NCBI GenBank assembly: GCA_043228905.1
Contig: JBHGNT010000011.1
Location: 11,222,001 to 11,286,000, forward strand
Reading direction: 5' to 3'
DNA: 64,000 nt
Source of the DNA: Azolla caroliniana
Taxonomy: Eukaryota; Polypodiophyta
The notes beneath the pieces are model-generated. The model had not been told where the DNA came from. It did no database searches and saw nothing but the letters and a program-made list of their open reading frames with translations. The position numbers were made by a program, and so were the translations under genes. This document shows positions 1 to 12,700 of the stretch, piece by piece; position 1 is the stretch's first letter; each line of letters begins with the position of its first letter.

Positions 1-1230
1 CCTGGTCGGGAGCCCATTTGTGAATCCCTTGATTGACTTGTAGCATTAGTAGGAGTGATGGGGCTAAAGAAAGTTGTGATTGTCCTTTGTGGATGAGCTT
101 GTGTGGCCGTATTGTTGTTCTTCAACAACTTTTCCCTATGTCTCTTGATTACCCTGTATTATTGTTCTACCAAGAAAAGTCCTAGGCACCGTTGGTCCTC
201 ATATTCCATTACCTTGTGTAGCGAGCCAAAGCCTTGTTTAAAGAGGCAATGGTATCTCCCTCTAATTTCATTAAAGACACTACAATGACAAACATAGTGT
301 TCTCCAAATTCCACTCCTTGATAACACAATTGGCAAATTCTTTCTTCTAGAGGTATTCGTGTAAATCTGCCTACCTCAATCTCTAACTGATGTGAGGATG
401 TCCGCTTGCTGCCCTATCACACTGCGTCGTGCATAGGATAGATGGATGTCCATATAAGGTGGCCTAATGATTGGTTCATCCTCCAATGTGTGTAAGAAGT
501 GTGTCTTATAGTGCAACATCCACTGATGATTGGTTCATCCTCCAATGTGTGTAAGAAGTGTGTCTTATAGTGCAACATCTTTGTACCAAGTGAAATTATG
601 GGGCTGATCCATGTTATCATGTTTTCCAAGTTAATAATATCAGTTCAAATCACTCTATTCTTATCCACTTTGGTCATATTTAGATGGGGAGAGTCCAAGC
701 TATATTGGAACGGGGGTAATGCATTTATACTCATGCCATGTGACTCGAACCATTGCTACATTTCCGCATACCAACAATGAGTGTCTCCATTTTCAGCCAG
801 TTGTCTTGATGACATAAGTGCCAACCTTGGGTACCTTCGTTTTGAGAGCTCCCAAAGACGTTGGAGACATGTGACTAATCGGAACAATGCCTCGGTGATT
901 ATAGGTGCCGCTCCCATCTCTGCCGTGTTATATCATGGGGCACCAATGATTTGCTCCTTATCATGCGGGCAATCATTGACACTAAAGGTCTCTCTAAATC
1001 TTTCCACTGATTTGCCTTGTTAAGACTCAGTCCCCACGTTTCTACTTCATAGAGAAGAGTTCGTGTGACGAGTGTATCAAGTAACCACAACTTAGTTTGT
1101 GGCTCTTGGAACTGCAAACATGCACATTGTCTTTCAAGAGCACCAAGGTAAGCATATCCACAAGAAAGTCAGGCACAAACAGCCTCCCTTAAGGAAAACC
1201 TAGGTCATGTAAGTGTTACTCCTAGGTATG
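1..1230 (-). mobile_element. LINE (L1-type) fragment, 3' half of ORF2
   Basis: Decayed 3' part of a non-LTR retrotransposon read on the minus strand. The segment around 1117-899 encodes the region after the reverse transcriptase (LLYEVETWG, SMIARMIRS). Lower coordinates encode the C-terminal zinc-knuckle region (C-H-C pattern, then IRGRYHCLFKQ) and the start of the 3' untranslated region. The same sequence recurs at 2,000-2,400, 9,240-9,580, 14,700-15,100 and 15,770-16,900. Frames are broken, so it is not functional. It abuts the tail of another copy at about 1,233, and its own 3' end lies left of the window. Confidence 0.8.
467..584. repeat. 59-bp tandem duplication inside LINE
   Basis: The unit beginning ATGATTGGTTCATCC at 467 is repeated at 526 (period 59) and appears once in the related LINE copy near 16,240. 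This is therefore a local duplication in this copy. Confidence 0.8.
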
Positions 1231-1232
1231 TG

Positions 1233-1465
1233 TAGGAACAAAGATATGTAACATCTTTTACAAGGCGAAAATGGCCTATGAGACCAAACAAGAGATTACA
1301 TCTTAAAATGGTGCCTAGTCATTGAGAGCAACAAACCAAAACAAATACAATTAGATATATGTTCTAAAGAATATAGTTAATCAGCACTTGAGATTCTGAA
1401 ATCAGTGTGAAACTAAATATGGGCCACTTCCATATGGATAGATAGATGCTTTTAGCATCCATAGA
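1233..1465 (-). mobile_element. LINE 3'-end fragment
   Basis: Short 5'-truncated LINE copy on the minus strand. It is recognised by the shared 3' untranslated motif, which on the plus strand reads about AAAATGGCCTATGAGACC followed by AGAGATTACATCTTAA. That motif recurs at the low-coordinate end of every LINE copy in this window. No coding sequence is present. Confidence 0.65.
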
Positions 1466-2882
1466 AGAAAGAAAGAAAGAAAGATATATTAACGTATTTT
1501 AAGAGGCCAAAATGGCCTATAAGAACAATTAAGAGATTACATCTTAAGTGTTGTCTCGTCTTTGAGAACAAATCAAAATAAAATAAATATTACATAGTAA
1601 ATATAAAAGTAAATAACATGAAAAGAAAAGAAATAACAGTAAATAGAGAGGCCAATATTGACCCATGGGACTTAAGTACAAAAGTTTTCTTGATGTGTAA
1701 CTCCTTCCTAAGTCCGGATATTCATACTTCGAAGCGCGCCAAGTCTCAATGTGTGAATAAGGCATACACATATGAGATCATCGTTCTACATGTTGTCTTT
1801 AGTATGACACTCAAGTCATCACCCGCTCTTAATATATCATCATAGCTTTCACAGAGATCTTCAGAGAGAAGTACCTTCAGTTCCAAGTGAAGATACTCTT
1901 TACTTATTAATAACAAGGGTAACAAAACCATGAATCAAATGTTCAGGTTCCATGTGCACAACACATTATTATTGCACAATCTACTATAACCCCTTCATGT
2001 GTCCTAGTAGAGACACCAATTGTGTGGCCCTTGATTGAGTTGTAGCGTAAGGTGTGATGGAGCTAAAAAACAGCCACAATGGTTCTTTGTTGATGAGTTA
2101 TGGTTGTATTGTTGTTCTTCAGCAACTTACGGTGCAAGTTATGTCTCTTGAGTTCCAGCAGAAACTATCCCAAGCAGCATTGGTCTTTGTATTCCATTAC
2201 CTTGTCTAATGGGCCAAAGAATTGTTTGAAAAGGTGTTGGTATCTCCCTCTTGATTCATAAAAAATGGCACAATGGCAGATGATGTTCTTCCAATTCCAC
2301 CCCCAACAGCCAAATTGGTAGATCAATTCTTCCATAAATTTATATGCATATTTTCCTAACTCAATTTGATGTGACGAGAGTAGGTTATAGTACACCCCTA
2401 TTTTATTCCAATTATGAGCTGAAGATGTAGTACAACATCAAAGGCTATCTTGAAATCCACTGCGCAACTATCGATTCTCTTGTTTATGTGCTTGTCGCTC
2501 CTCAATAAGGGCTTGAAGGGTCAATATGTGATCCATAGTTGTGAAACCCTTCTGGAAAGGTACCTGTCCAGCTGAACAGCAGCTATTTCCTTCTACCCCC
2601 AGGTAATGGCTACTCATGATGGTCCTATAATTGCTAGGGATCATGGGATCTCCACTCTTGAAAATTGGTACAATACTCTTGCATATTATGCCAAGCTTGA
2701 GGTAAGGCCAGGTTTCTCGTGCCCATTTATGTGTAGAAATTTCCCAGGTTGCTTCTCCTTGGAATCATCTCTTTGTATTACTACACTCCTCATCATACCA
2801 ACTATTTTCTGTGCCTCTACTACACATGGGCGCATTGGCAACTGGCATAGTACCATCTCTTAAGAGAGGAAATGCCCAACAA
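1466..2882 (-). mobile_element. LINE copy with internal deletion
   Basis: Minus-strand LINE copy. The 3' tail is a GAAA repeat at about 1,468-1,484 (TTTC on the element strand), followed by the shared 3' untranslated region. The ORF2 zinc-knuckle end is at 2,395-2,165 (IICHCAIFYESRGRY). At about 2,410 the sequence jumps to the middle of the reverse transcriptase (matches 3,980-4,280), and near 2,760-2,830 to the endonuclease-RT linker (SWYDEECSNTKR, compare SWYDKECRDTRR at 4,780). Most of the RT is missing. Its 5' end meets the tail of the next copy at about 2,883. Confidence 0.7.
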
Positions 2883-2969
2883 GACCAAGAGAAAGAAGAA
2901 AAAAAGAAAGATATATTAACGTCTTTTAAGAGGTCAAAATGGCCTATACGACCAAATAAGAACGCGGGT

Positions 2970-5800
2970 AGTGCATTTATACTCATGCCATGTGACTCGA
3001 ACCATTGCTGCATTTCAGCATACCAACAATGAGTGTCTCCATTTTCAGCCAGTTGTCTTGATGACATAAGTGCCAACCTTGGGTACCTTCGTTTCGGGAG
3101 CTCCCAAAGACGTTGGATAAATGTCACTAATCGGAACAATGCCTCGGTTATTATAGGTGTTGCACCCATCTCTACCCGGATTATATCGTGGGGCACCGAT
3201 GCTTTGCTCCTTATCATGCGAGCAATCATTGACACTAAAGGTCTCCCTAAATCTTTCCAATGATTTGCCTTGTTAAGACCCGGTCCCCACGTTTCTACTC
3301 CATAGAGAAGAGTTGGTGTGACAAGTGTATCAAATAACCACAACTTAGTTCGTGACTCTTGGAACTACAAATGTGCACATTGTCTCTCAAGAGCACCAAG
3401 GGCTGCATATCCACAAGAAAGTCGGGCACAAGCAACCTCCTATAAGGAGAACCTAGGTCTTGTAAATGTTACTCCTAGGTATGTGTAGGAGCGTATGTAT
3501 TCCACCTTTTCCTCTCCCAAGAAGAATTCTGGTTCTGATCTTGTTACCCATGCTTGAGTGGTGTTAAACACCATCACTTTAGTTTTGTCCATGTTGATTG
3601 ACAAACCTTTGTCCGTACAAAATAGTTTTAAGGCATTTAGATGTCTTTGTATTCCCTCCGGAGAGTCAAAAATCAGCACAATGTCATCAGCATATAGTAA
3701 TATTTGTATAGCTATACCTGTTAGGCATGCTCCAGAACCCTTGAATCTCTCTATGTAATGTGATACCTCATCTATATAGAGACCGAAGAGAGTGGGGATA
3801 GTGGGGGGATAGTGGGCATCCTTGCTTCACTCCAACTGTGCTAGCCACCACCTCTGACAAGCCCTTGGAAGACCGCACTTTTCCTGACACGGATTCATAG
3901 AGTGCATAGATTCCCCGTTGGATATATGCAGGAACACCAAGGGCTTCTAGCCGTTGCATAAGCCGAGCACATGGCACAGTGTCAAAGGCTTTTCGGAAAT
4001 CCACAAAGCAGCAATAAATCCTCTTATTGTGGCCTCTTCCCTCCTCAATAAGGGCCCAGAGGTTGAATATGTGATCCAAAGTTGTGAACCCCTTTCCGAA
4101 AGCCTGCCTGTCCAACTGAACGGCAGCCATTATGCTCTGCCCATATACTCAATTCTAATTCTAGAATCAACCCATATAGTTTAGACAAGTAATGGCCAAT
4201 CATGATTGTCCTATAGTTGCTTGGCATCATGGGGTCTCCACTCTTGAGGATTGGCACAATGGTATGCTGAGTCCATCTAGTAGGGAAACCTTCACAAATG
4301 GCTCTATTAAAGATGTGTGCTAGCAATGGGAGCAAGGTGTCACGGGCATAGATAAAGTGCTCACCCACCAATCCATCATGATCTTGGGTCTTCCCAAATT
4401 GTAGCTGATCAATGGCATTTCTTACATTTTGTGGTGTAAAGAAGGTTGATTCATGTGGCGTGAGGCATTCGGGTGGGGAAGAGGAGGTTGCCCCGGGATA
4501 TCATATAGAACCTTTGCATATTCATGCCACACCTATGGTGAGGTTAATTGTGTGGTGGGTTGCCTCTCATTAAACATTTTCCATGCTCTTTTACTCTCCT
4601 GTCCTAGAAACAAGTGATACAAATGATCTTCAAATTTGGCCAAATACAATCTCTTCTTCTTCCTTATGAGATAGTAGCGTTGGAAGGTTGCTCTCGCTTG
4701 GTTGTGTGTATAAATGCCCCGTGTTACATCACGTTGCAAGCATCTCCTTGTATCACGACATTCCTTATCATACCAACTATTTTGTATTACTCTACCAAGT
4801 TTGGGGGGATTGGCCGATGTGTGAGGGAAGGCATTTGTAGCCGCTTTATGCAATGATTTGGACAATCCTTGGGTAACCTCTTTAAGGGGTGCGAAAGGAT
4901 CCAAATCTAGCATGCCATTGTATACACTACAACTATACACATCAATTGTCTCGCGAGTAAATAGATACTTAGCCAGCCCATCTCCTTAGCATATACATCC
5001 TTTGTGCATCCATCCTTTACCTTGAAGCGTAGATATGCATGATCTGCTGCCAAGCCAATAGGTCTACCCAATATTGTGAACACTGTTATTTCAAGTATAA
5101 GAGATGGAGATCCCATTAGATAATCGACTGTGCTTGCACCCCCTTTTGGGTTCCAACATGTCAAAGCATTTGATCCAAGCCATTGTGCCAAGCCATTATA
5201 TATCACAAATCCCAAGGCTAGAAAGTGTTTTCCATATTCAGTTATAGCACTCATATATTGAGCTTGTCGCTTTAGACCAACCTCTTCTGCCATAACGTCT
5301 CCATAAACTGCCTCGTTGGTGTTAAACATAGTTGGTTGTTCATCCTTGGTTCGTGTATTATCTCCTAATAGTATTATCATCATATAGTGGTAGATATGGT
5401 GATTCACCTAGAGGTGAAAACCTTGAGTAGGCAAGTGGAAAGTAGCAAATTGCAATATATAACTCCCTAAGATCCCCTCTTTTTATTCGTATCCACATGT
5501 AGTGTGCATCTACATCCTTATGGATAACATGCACTCTATCATGGAGCTCCTTTTATGAAGCTCTTTTGTGTATAGCACAGCCACTCCTCCCGAACCTCTA
5601 GTGCTTCCTTGTGCTCGAGGTTAAGGGCGACATATTGACTCCCAGTTATATCCTTGTACCTCGGGGAGTTTGCTAGCCATGCATTGGCGAGTCTCTATAT
5701 ACATAGCAATATCTGTGTTTTTCAATGTATCTTCAAAATATCTGACATCTGTCCGTAGAGAGCCGTTGCAATTCTATATGGTCATGTGTAGGGTCTCATA
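2970..5800 (-). pseudogene. LINE ORF2 (endonuclease-reverse transcriptase), broken
   Basis: ORF2 of an L1-type element, which nicks target DNA and copies its own RNA there. The apurinic-type endonuclease is visible as NCNGSLRTD at the start, then ETRQ, GGVAVLYT and GGASTVDYL (about 5,130). The reverse transcriptase has the block with KSGDPMMPSNYRTI (about 4,240), FRKAFDTVPC (about 3,980), GVKQGCPLSP (about 3,825) and the catalytic LYADDIVL at about 3,680-3,700. The post-RT part has TLLYGVETWG and SMIARMIRS. At least six frame breaks or stops separate these blocks. The C-terminal zinc knuckle present in sister copies is deleted. Confidence 0.85.
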
Positions 5801-5812
5801 GGCGATATATCG

Positions 5813-6533
5813 TCATGCAGTCCTCTTCTCTGTAATAATGACCTTGCCATCTCTATAAACGGCCCATTTTCCTTCCTTTCTTGCATCAAGCACTCGTGGC
5901 ATGTTTTCTTTGTGGTGTGCCACTTGGGCTGGAGTGAGATCGTCATCTAAGTATATTTTTTCACCCTTGAGTGCCCTTCTTTTAGAGAGGAAAGTTGTTT
6001 TCTTGTTAATATCCATGAAACGGATGATAAGGGCTTTAGCTCTAGACTCATCTCTTCCCACCCTCCATGCCAAAGCAAATGGAATATCTAATGCTCCAAT
6101 CTTTGTTCCGAGATTCTTGGCATCTTCTTGTGGACTTCCTTTTTCAGCCCAACCAAGAACTCGTACATGCAACACATGAGCTTTCCTCTTGGCTTCTTCT
6201 TCTAATGTAGCATTCATCATTGCCCTCCTATCCATGGATGTTCCTTTTTGCTTTTTCACTACCTCTATCCAAGGAGCATTTGCTTTAATTTCGTTTTGGG
6301 CGTGCTCAGCTTGAGCTTTGGCATCTTTGGCCATGTCTGGTCATGTTTGCATTTCCTTAGTGACATTGGCTTTCACTGTAGAGATGCATCTTTCCACTGC
6401 TTCTTGTCCTTTTTCGAAATCCACTTTTATAGCTCCTAACTCAACCTTACTTAAGGATATTTCATCCTTAAGGTATTGTGTCATATCATCCTTAAGATCT
6501 AAGTGTGATTTCTTCACATGGCTTATTATGTCA
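5813..6533 (-). pseudogene. LINE ORF1 (RNA-binding, L1 ORF1-like), one stop
   Basis: First ORF of the same LINE. The N-terminal part (6,533-6,344) is charged and helical, as expected for the trimerising coiled coil of L1 ORF1 proteins. After an in-frame TGA at 6,343-6,341 the same frame continues to 5,813. The C-terminal part carries ALIIRFMDINKK, then KIYLDDDLTPAQVAHHK and a basic end with YRDGKVII. That is the arrangement seen in the RRM-like plus C-terminal domain of plant L1 ORF1. The true start is lost at the 5' truncation. Confidence 0.75.
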
Positions 6534-6665
6534 AAGAAAGAAAGAAAAAAAGATATATTAATGTCTTTTAAGAGGCCAAAATGGCCTATAAGACCAAATA
6601 AGAGATTATATCTAAAGAGTTGTCTCGTCTTTGAGAACAAATCAAAATAAACATACCAAAATAAA
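6534..6665 (-). mobile_element. LINE 3'-tail fragment
   Basis: Minus-strand LINE tail: a GAAA repeat at about 6,534-6,552, then the shared motif AAAATGGCCTATAAGACC and AGAGATTATATC. It is heavily 5'-truncated (about 130 bp) and lies 50 bp from the ABCA exon at 6,717-6,842, inside the downstream intron. Confidence 0.7.
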
Positions 6666-6716
6666 CACATACAATAAACTAGTAAAACTGCAATGAGGAA
6701 TGAGGGAGCAGTTTAC

Positions 6717-9700
6717 CTGTTGCTGACGATGTCTTTGAGAAAAAAATGGACGAAAGGAATCCCATAGCAATTTGTAAATTTATGTATACAAAATAGAATA
6801 TGCATTGGATGCCATATGAATTTCGTTTGAAGAAATTTAGACCTATAAACATAAACACAATCCACATAAGAGTTTTTTTCACATATAAGGGGGTTCATGA
6901 GACTATTAATGGGTTCATTTAAACCCCAAAAGGAGGAAAATAAGAGGTTTAGGACATCATACTAGTCTAACTTCTCTTGCTGAATATAGCTCAGATGTAG
7001 GCATCTGATGACAGAAATTCAAAATGCTTTAAACAAATTATGCCACTGAATAAGAATCATCCATCTATGTAACGATACACTATAGACGAGAGTTTTGAGC
7101 TGATGCCTTTGGGAAACTTTTCCAATATAATTAAAATGACCCACCTCCCAGTATCATCCATATATGTAGCTCATATGACCTCAAAATAAGGATTCTTAGT
7201 TAAAATATAATCTAAATGTGGTTGTCTAGTTCTAAAGAGTCTTTGTATTATCCATGAGCTCCATGGTTAGTTCGTGTCTACTATCCATTCATTATGTGAG
7301 GAATTGAGGATACTTATCCCCTTCGTATCCTATATTCTAATAACCACATGCTGACCTCTAATTCTCGCAACGATGGTAGGTCAATCAAAGGTGGGCTAGG
7401 TCTGTATGTTAATACTCAATCATGGCAATGACATGAGATACAAGAAATACGCAAGGTCCGTGTTCTATCTTACAGGGAAGCATCGTCATTTTATGGCCAC
7501 CACACTAGAAAGTCACCGGCCACACTATGCTCTTGACAGCATCACTACACTGCTTTTGGGTTGTATTCCTCAGATCAGGAACAATAAATAAAACCCTAGA
7601 CTTCATGATCCCTGATTTTCTTAATGAGAAACCCTTACCATAATGCAAGTTCTTTAATCAAAATCCATAACTATACTCAATAAATTGTAATCTAGATTCT
7701 TCAATAATCTTAGTACATAGTCCAGAATTTCTAAATCCGAATCCTCATATACACAAATATAATATCCACCTTCACATGTATCAATTCACAAACAGAAATA
7801 CCAATAACAAACTTCAAAAAGTTATTCTGCTGTGAATAAACATGCTATCTGTCCTCTCAAAACAATTGTGAAGTTGGGTGTGTGTATGTGTATAGCAGAT
7901 CCTTTGAGAGGAACGCATTATCATCACAGGGGATCATTACAGCTGTGGCAAAGAGATTTCCCCATTTACTTCAACTACAGATACATTCACACTAACTGTA
8001 AACTTCGATAGTCGGGTATCTGAGATATCAACGGATAGGGCCCTAAAGATGTATCTACATTAGCATCTATGTTTTTCATAAACAATACTGAGCAGAATGA
8101 GGGTACTGAAGTAGCTAGACCCTATAAATCATGGGCTACATTGTGCCAAACACAGAACCCATTAGATAAATTGAGACGATTTTGTGTCAGTGCTCTAGTT
8201 CCAGCAGATACTGCATGGATGTATACCTACATTTCACATTTCTGATCAGATTGTTATAGAACAAAGAAACATAAGTAGGTTTGCAGTTGGTTTACCAATC
8301 AGAGAACCAAATATCATGAAACATATCATATAAACTACTGAGATTAACAGAAAGAAAAAGTAAGTTATCAGCCAATATGCTCCATCTTCAAGCCCATGCA
8401 TCTTCATCATTATTCTGAGCTTTTGTTGCTTTTCATACACGAGAGTTGCAATAATCACCTAAGACAATCACCAAATTTTCTTTATTACACAAATTATATC
8501 TATTCCAAGCATAAACAATGACACACTTTGACAATGTTCTTTATTTTCAATAGCTACTCTATACAATTGGTGTTGGCCCTCATCGCTACTGTAATCCTGT
8601 ATAGAAAAGATCTGAAGCACCCATTTGCATCTCCAAAGAAGAAAGAAAGAAAGAAAGATATATTAACGTCTTTTAAGAGGTCAAATGGCCTATAAGACCA
8701 AACAAGAGATTACATCTTAACTGTTGTCTCGTCTTTGAGAACAACAAATCAAAATAAAATAAATATTACTCAGTAAATATAAAAGTAAATAAGATAAAAA
8801 GATACGAAAAAATCTGGTTTTCGGCACATGTGAGATTCTCAAGTTAGATATATTCTAACTTTTGTCTTCAAAAGATCTCTAGCATAGGTCAACCCAAAAA
8901 CGGAGAGGTCTCCGAAGCGAGGGAAGCACCTGTTATGGTGGGAGATAATGGCCTTTATTTGTCGATGACAAGGGTGCTAAGGTCGTGGTCCATGACGCCG
9001 AGGCCTACATGCACAAAAAATTGCTATTCCCCACATGTGAGATTCTCAAGTTAGATATATTCTAAGTTTTGTCTTCAAAATATCTCTAGCATAGGTCGAT
9101 CCAAAATGGAGAGGTCTCCGAAGTGAGGGAAGCACCTGTTATGGCGGGAGATAATGACCTTTATCTGTCGATGACAAGGGTGCTGAGGTCGTGGTCCATG
9201 ACGTCGGGGCCTACATGCACAAAAAATTGCTATTCCCCAATCTATTGTAACCCCTTTGTTATGTCCTAGTCGGGAGCCCATTTGTGTATCCCTTGATTGA
9301 CTAGTAGCATTAGTAGGAGTGATGGGGCTAAAGAAAGTTGTGATTGTTCTTTGTGGATAAGTTTGTGTGGCTGTACTATTGTCCTTCAACAACTTTTCCC
9401 TATGTCACTTGAGTTTTACCAAGAAAACTCCTAGGTACCGTTGGTCCTCATATTCCATTACCTTGGGTGGTGAGCCAAAGCCTTGTTGAAAGAGGTGATT
9501 TCATAAAAGACACTACAGTGACAAACATAGTGTTCTTCATATTCTACTTCTTGATGACAATTGGAAAATTCAGATTCCACTCCTTGTTACATCTGAGATG
9601 TTGCAAGAATTTGACTCAGTAGAGTTGGGCTTGAGTTGGCGATCCACGGATTCTGAAAACTTACAGAGTATGGAAGATATCTTTAGAAATGTTATCTACA

Positions 9701-12700
9701 CACGGATTAGCCATTTTGAACAGGCTAGAAAGATATTCATGAGGTCATGTTTTTACTTGATTTCCACATATGCATGTCACTAACGTAGTGGATTATATTC
9801 TTGCTCCCACCACATTTGTGCCTTTTATACATGAGCTCTCAGTGTCACCTAAACCCATTGTACACAGAAGAGATGTTTTGTTCCTTATTATGTAGGCAGC
9901 CATCAAATGTAAAGCTCATTCGTAATCTCTCCAATTATGTGCTCACGAATGCTCAATCCCCAAATTTCTACACCCTAAAGGAGATGTAGTCATTCGTATC
10001 AAACAACCACAATTTTGTTCACAGTTCTCAGAACTGACTATGTGCACATTGTCTTTCAGGGTGCATATACACGAGAGATTCAAACACAGACATCCTCCTG
10101 TAGGTAAAACCAAGGCCCTCTGAATGATACTCCTAGGTATGAATGTAACCCTGTGAATGATACTCCCAAATAAGTATTCTAGTTCTGATCTTGTTGCCCA
10201 TGCTTGGTGGTGTTAAATATCATCCCGTTACTTTAATCAAGGTTTACAGACAATGCTAATTTATACAAAACAACAATAGAGCATTCCATGTCTTTTTAGT
10301 CTCTCCAAAGAGTCAAAATTCAACACAATGTCATCAGCATATAGTAGCATCCGTATGGCTATCTCCACCCACACATTCTCCTGCAGCACCCAATCTCTCG
10401 ATGTAATTTGATACCTTATCTATATAAAAACCAAGACAATGGACATCCTTGTTTCACACCAATCATGCTAGCCACAACCTTTGACAACCCATTAGAAGTG
10501 CCACTTTCCCAAACACATACATATAGTGCATATATTTTCCATAGCATATATATAGGAACTCAAAGGGCTCCTAGCTGTTGGATGAGCCCAGCACATGATA
10601 CAATATGAAGGGGTTCCTGAAAATCCAAAAAGTGGCAATAGATTCTCTCTTTTGGGCTCTTCCTTCCTCAACATGGTCTTGAAAGATCAAGATGTGGTCC
10701 ATAGTGGTGAACCCTTTTGGAAACCTTCCTAACACGGTGAATGGACACCATTTCTCTCTGCCCATACACTCAATCCTGTCTCTAAAATTGAGCCATATAG
10801 TTTGGCCAAGTAATGAATGGCCAATCAAATTTGTCCTATAGTGGCTAGGTATCACAGGATCTCTGCTCTTGATGATTAGTACAATGATATGTTCTCCAAC
10901 TAGTAGGAAACCTTCACATATACAAGAACGAATGCTAGAAGTCAAACCATTGAGGCAGGGGCACAGACAAAATGCTCACCTTGGGCTTTTCCAAATTGTT
11001 ATAAACACTTCAGAGAAAGAAAGATATGTTAACATAGGTTAAAATGGCCTATGAAACCAAAATGGGAGATTACATCTTAAAATGTTGTCTCATCTTGAGA
11101 AACAACAATAACTAAATTAGTAGAATTGCTTAAGTTACCTGAGAATATTGTTCACCAAGCACTCATATTCTAAGGTTAGATAAATTTCTGCCTTCAAAAG
11201 ATCTCCAAAGTAAGGGAAGCACCTTCGGTGTCAGGTGATAATGGCTTCATTTGTCAATGACAAGGATCACAGATACATGGTAGACATGCACATATTTAAA
11301 GACGCCAAAATGGCCTAGAAGACCAAATAGTACACCCTAAAATGTCCCGTATTTGAGAACAAATTGAAATATAACTAAATAGTAAAACTTCCTAAGGTAC
11401 CAGATATTCTCTTAAGCTAATCATATGTTCATTATTAGAAAAAAAATGAGCTGAGGAATTGTACAGAAGAAAAACTTACAGGATACAGTAGCTGTATCAC
11501 CCACATGAAGAACAATGGACCAAGTAATGATGAAAAGTCTAACATAATATGTGTAGTTAATTTAGGCATTTCTGAAATAAACCACAAGGGAAGCTGTGCA
11601 CTTGACCCAAGAATCAGACGTAAATATGCCTGAGACACCTAGGATCAAGAAAATAAAAATATACTCCTTAGGATAAAAAGTAGCCACATAATGAAAAATA
11701 ACGAATGAATTAATAGGTTTCGCATAGATCTTTTCTATTCGTCAAAAAGTTCAGCATATACATAACTCAGGAATTAGATCACCACGATAGAAATATGAGC
11801 AGGATAATGCATACTAAAATGTTCCGTGGATGTGTTCACATATCAACTTTTCACATTCAGAAAGATTAGCAATTCATGTGCATTAGGTTTATTAGAAGGT
11901 ATGGGAGTCAACTTTTAAGAAATTATTAAGTATAAATGGTACAAGTATTATTAAAAGCTACATTATATTTCTTTCTGATTTATGGTTGATAATATCATTA
12001 AAATATTGAAAACAGATCAAATATGCTATTTTAACCATAAGAAGTCCAAAATCATAAAATAAAGAAAATGCATGGAGCTAATTAAAATGTTAGTTTCAGC
12101 TATTAGAAGGTGATTTTTACTGAATTCATCCACATGCTATATGACCCGATTCAGAATTAGCATGATGAAGATATTTTCTTCTTCTATTCTACATAGAAGC
12201 TATCATTAAACTACTGGAAACAGATCAAATATGCTAGTTCATCCATAAAAAGTTCATGAGCATAAAATAAAGAAAAATGCATGGAGATCCTTAAAATGTT
12301 GGTTTTTGCTGTTGGAAGGAGAATTTTGATGATTTCATCAATGTGATATGAGCTGATTCGGGATTATCATGATGAAGTTTTATTTTCTTCTTTTTTCTAT
12401 TCTAGATAAAAACTACCAATGATATCAAGATCACGAGTGACAATGAGTATGACTGATACCACAGGATTGGTCAGATAGGTCAAGTTCCTCATAAGCTGTG
12501 CCTGTAAACTCAAATTATGACATCCAAACATGCTGGATATCATCATTTGAATTGAAAGTTTTAGAATATTCTCTCCTCAATATAGTGATTGATGTTCTGA
12601 ATATCTTACTTACAATTCCAAGTACATTATGTGTTGTTTTGCTACTCTTAATTATTCAAAACCATTGCATCATCCAACTAACAGCTCAATATTTGGAGCA

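Larger units (their letters stand above)
2883..6533 (-). mobile_element. L1-type LINE, most complete copy
   Basis: The best LINE in the window, on the minus strand. From 5' to 3' it contains a truncated ORF1 (6,533-5,813), the endonuclease (about 5,800-5,050), a linker (4,940-4,533), the reverse transcriptase (about 4,370-3,440), a post-RT region (3,343-2,970) and the shared 3' tail with a GAAA-type repeat at 2,883-2,915. The zinc-knuckle end of ORF2 and most of the 3' untranslated region are missing: coding sequence at GMSINALPA runs straight into the terminal 3' sequence. Several frameshifts and stops make it inactive. The 5' end is cut exactly where another LINE tail begins. Confidence 0.85.
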
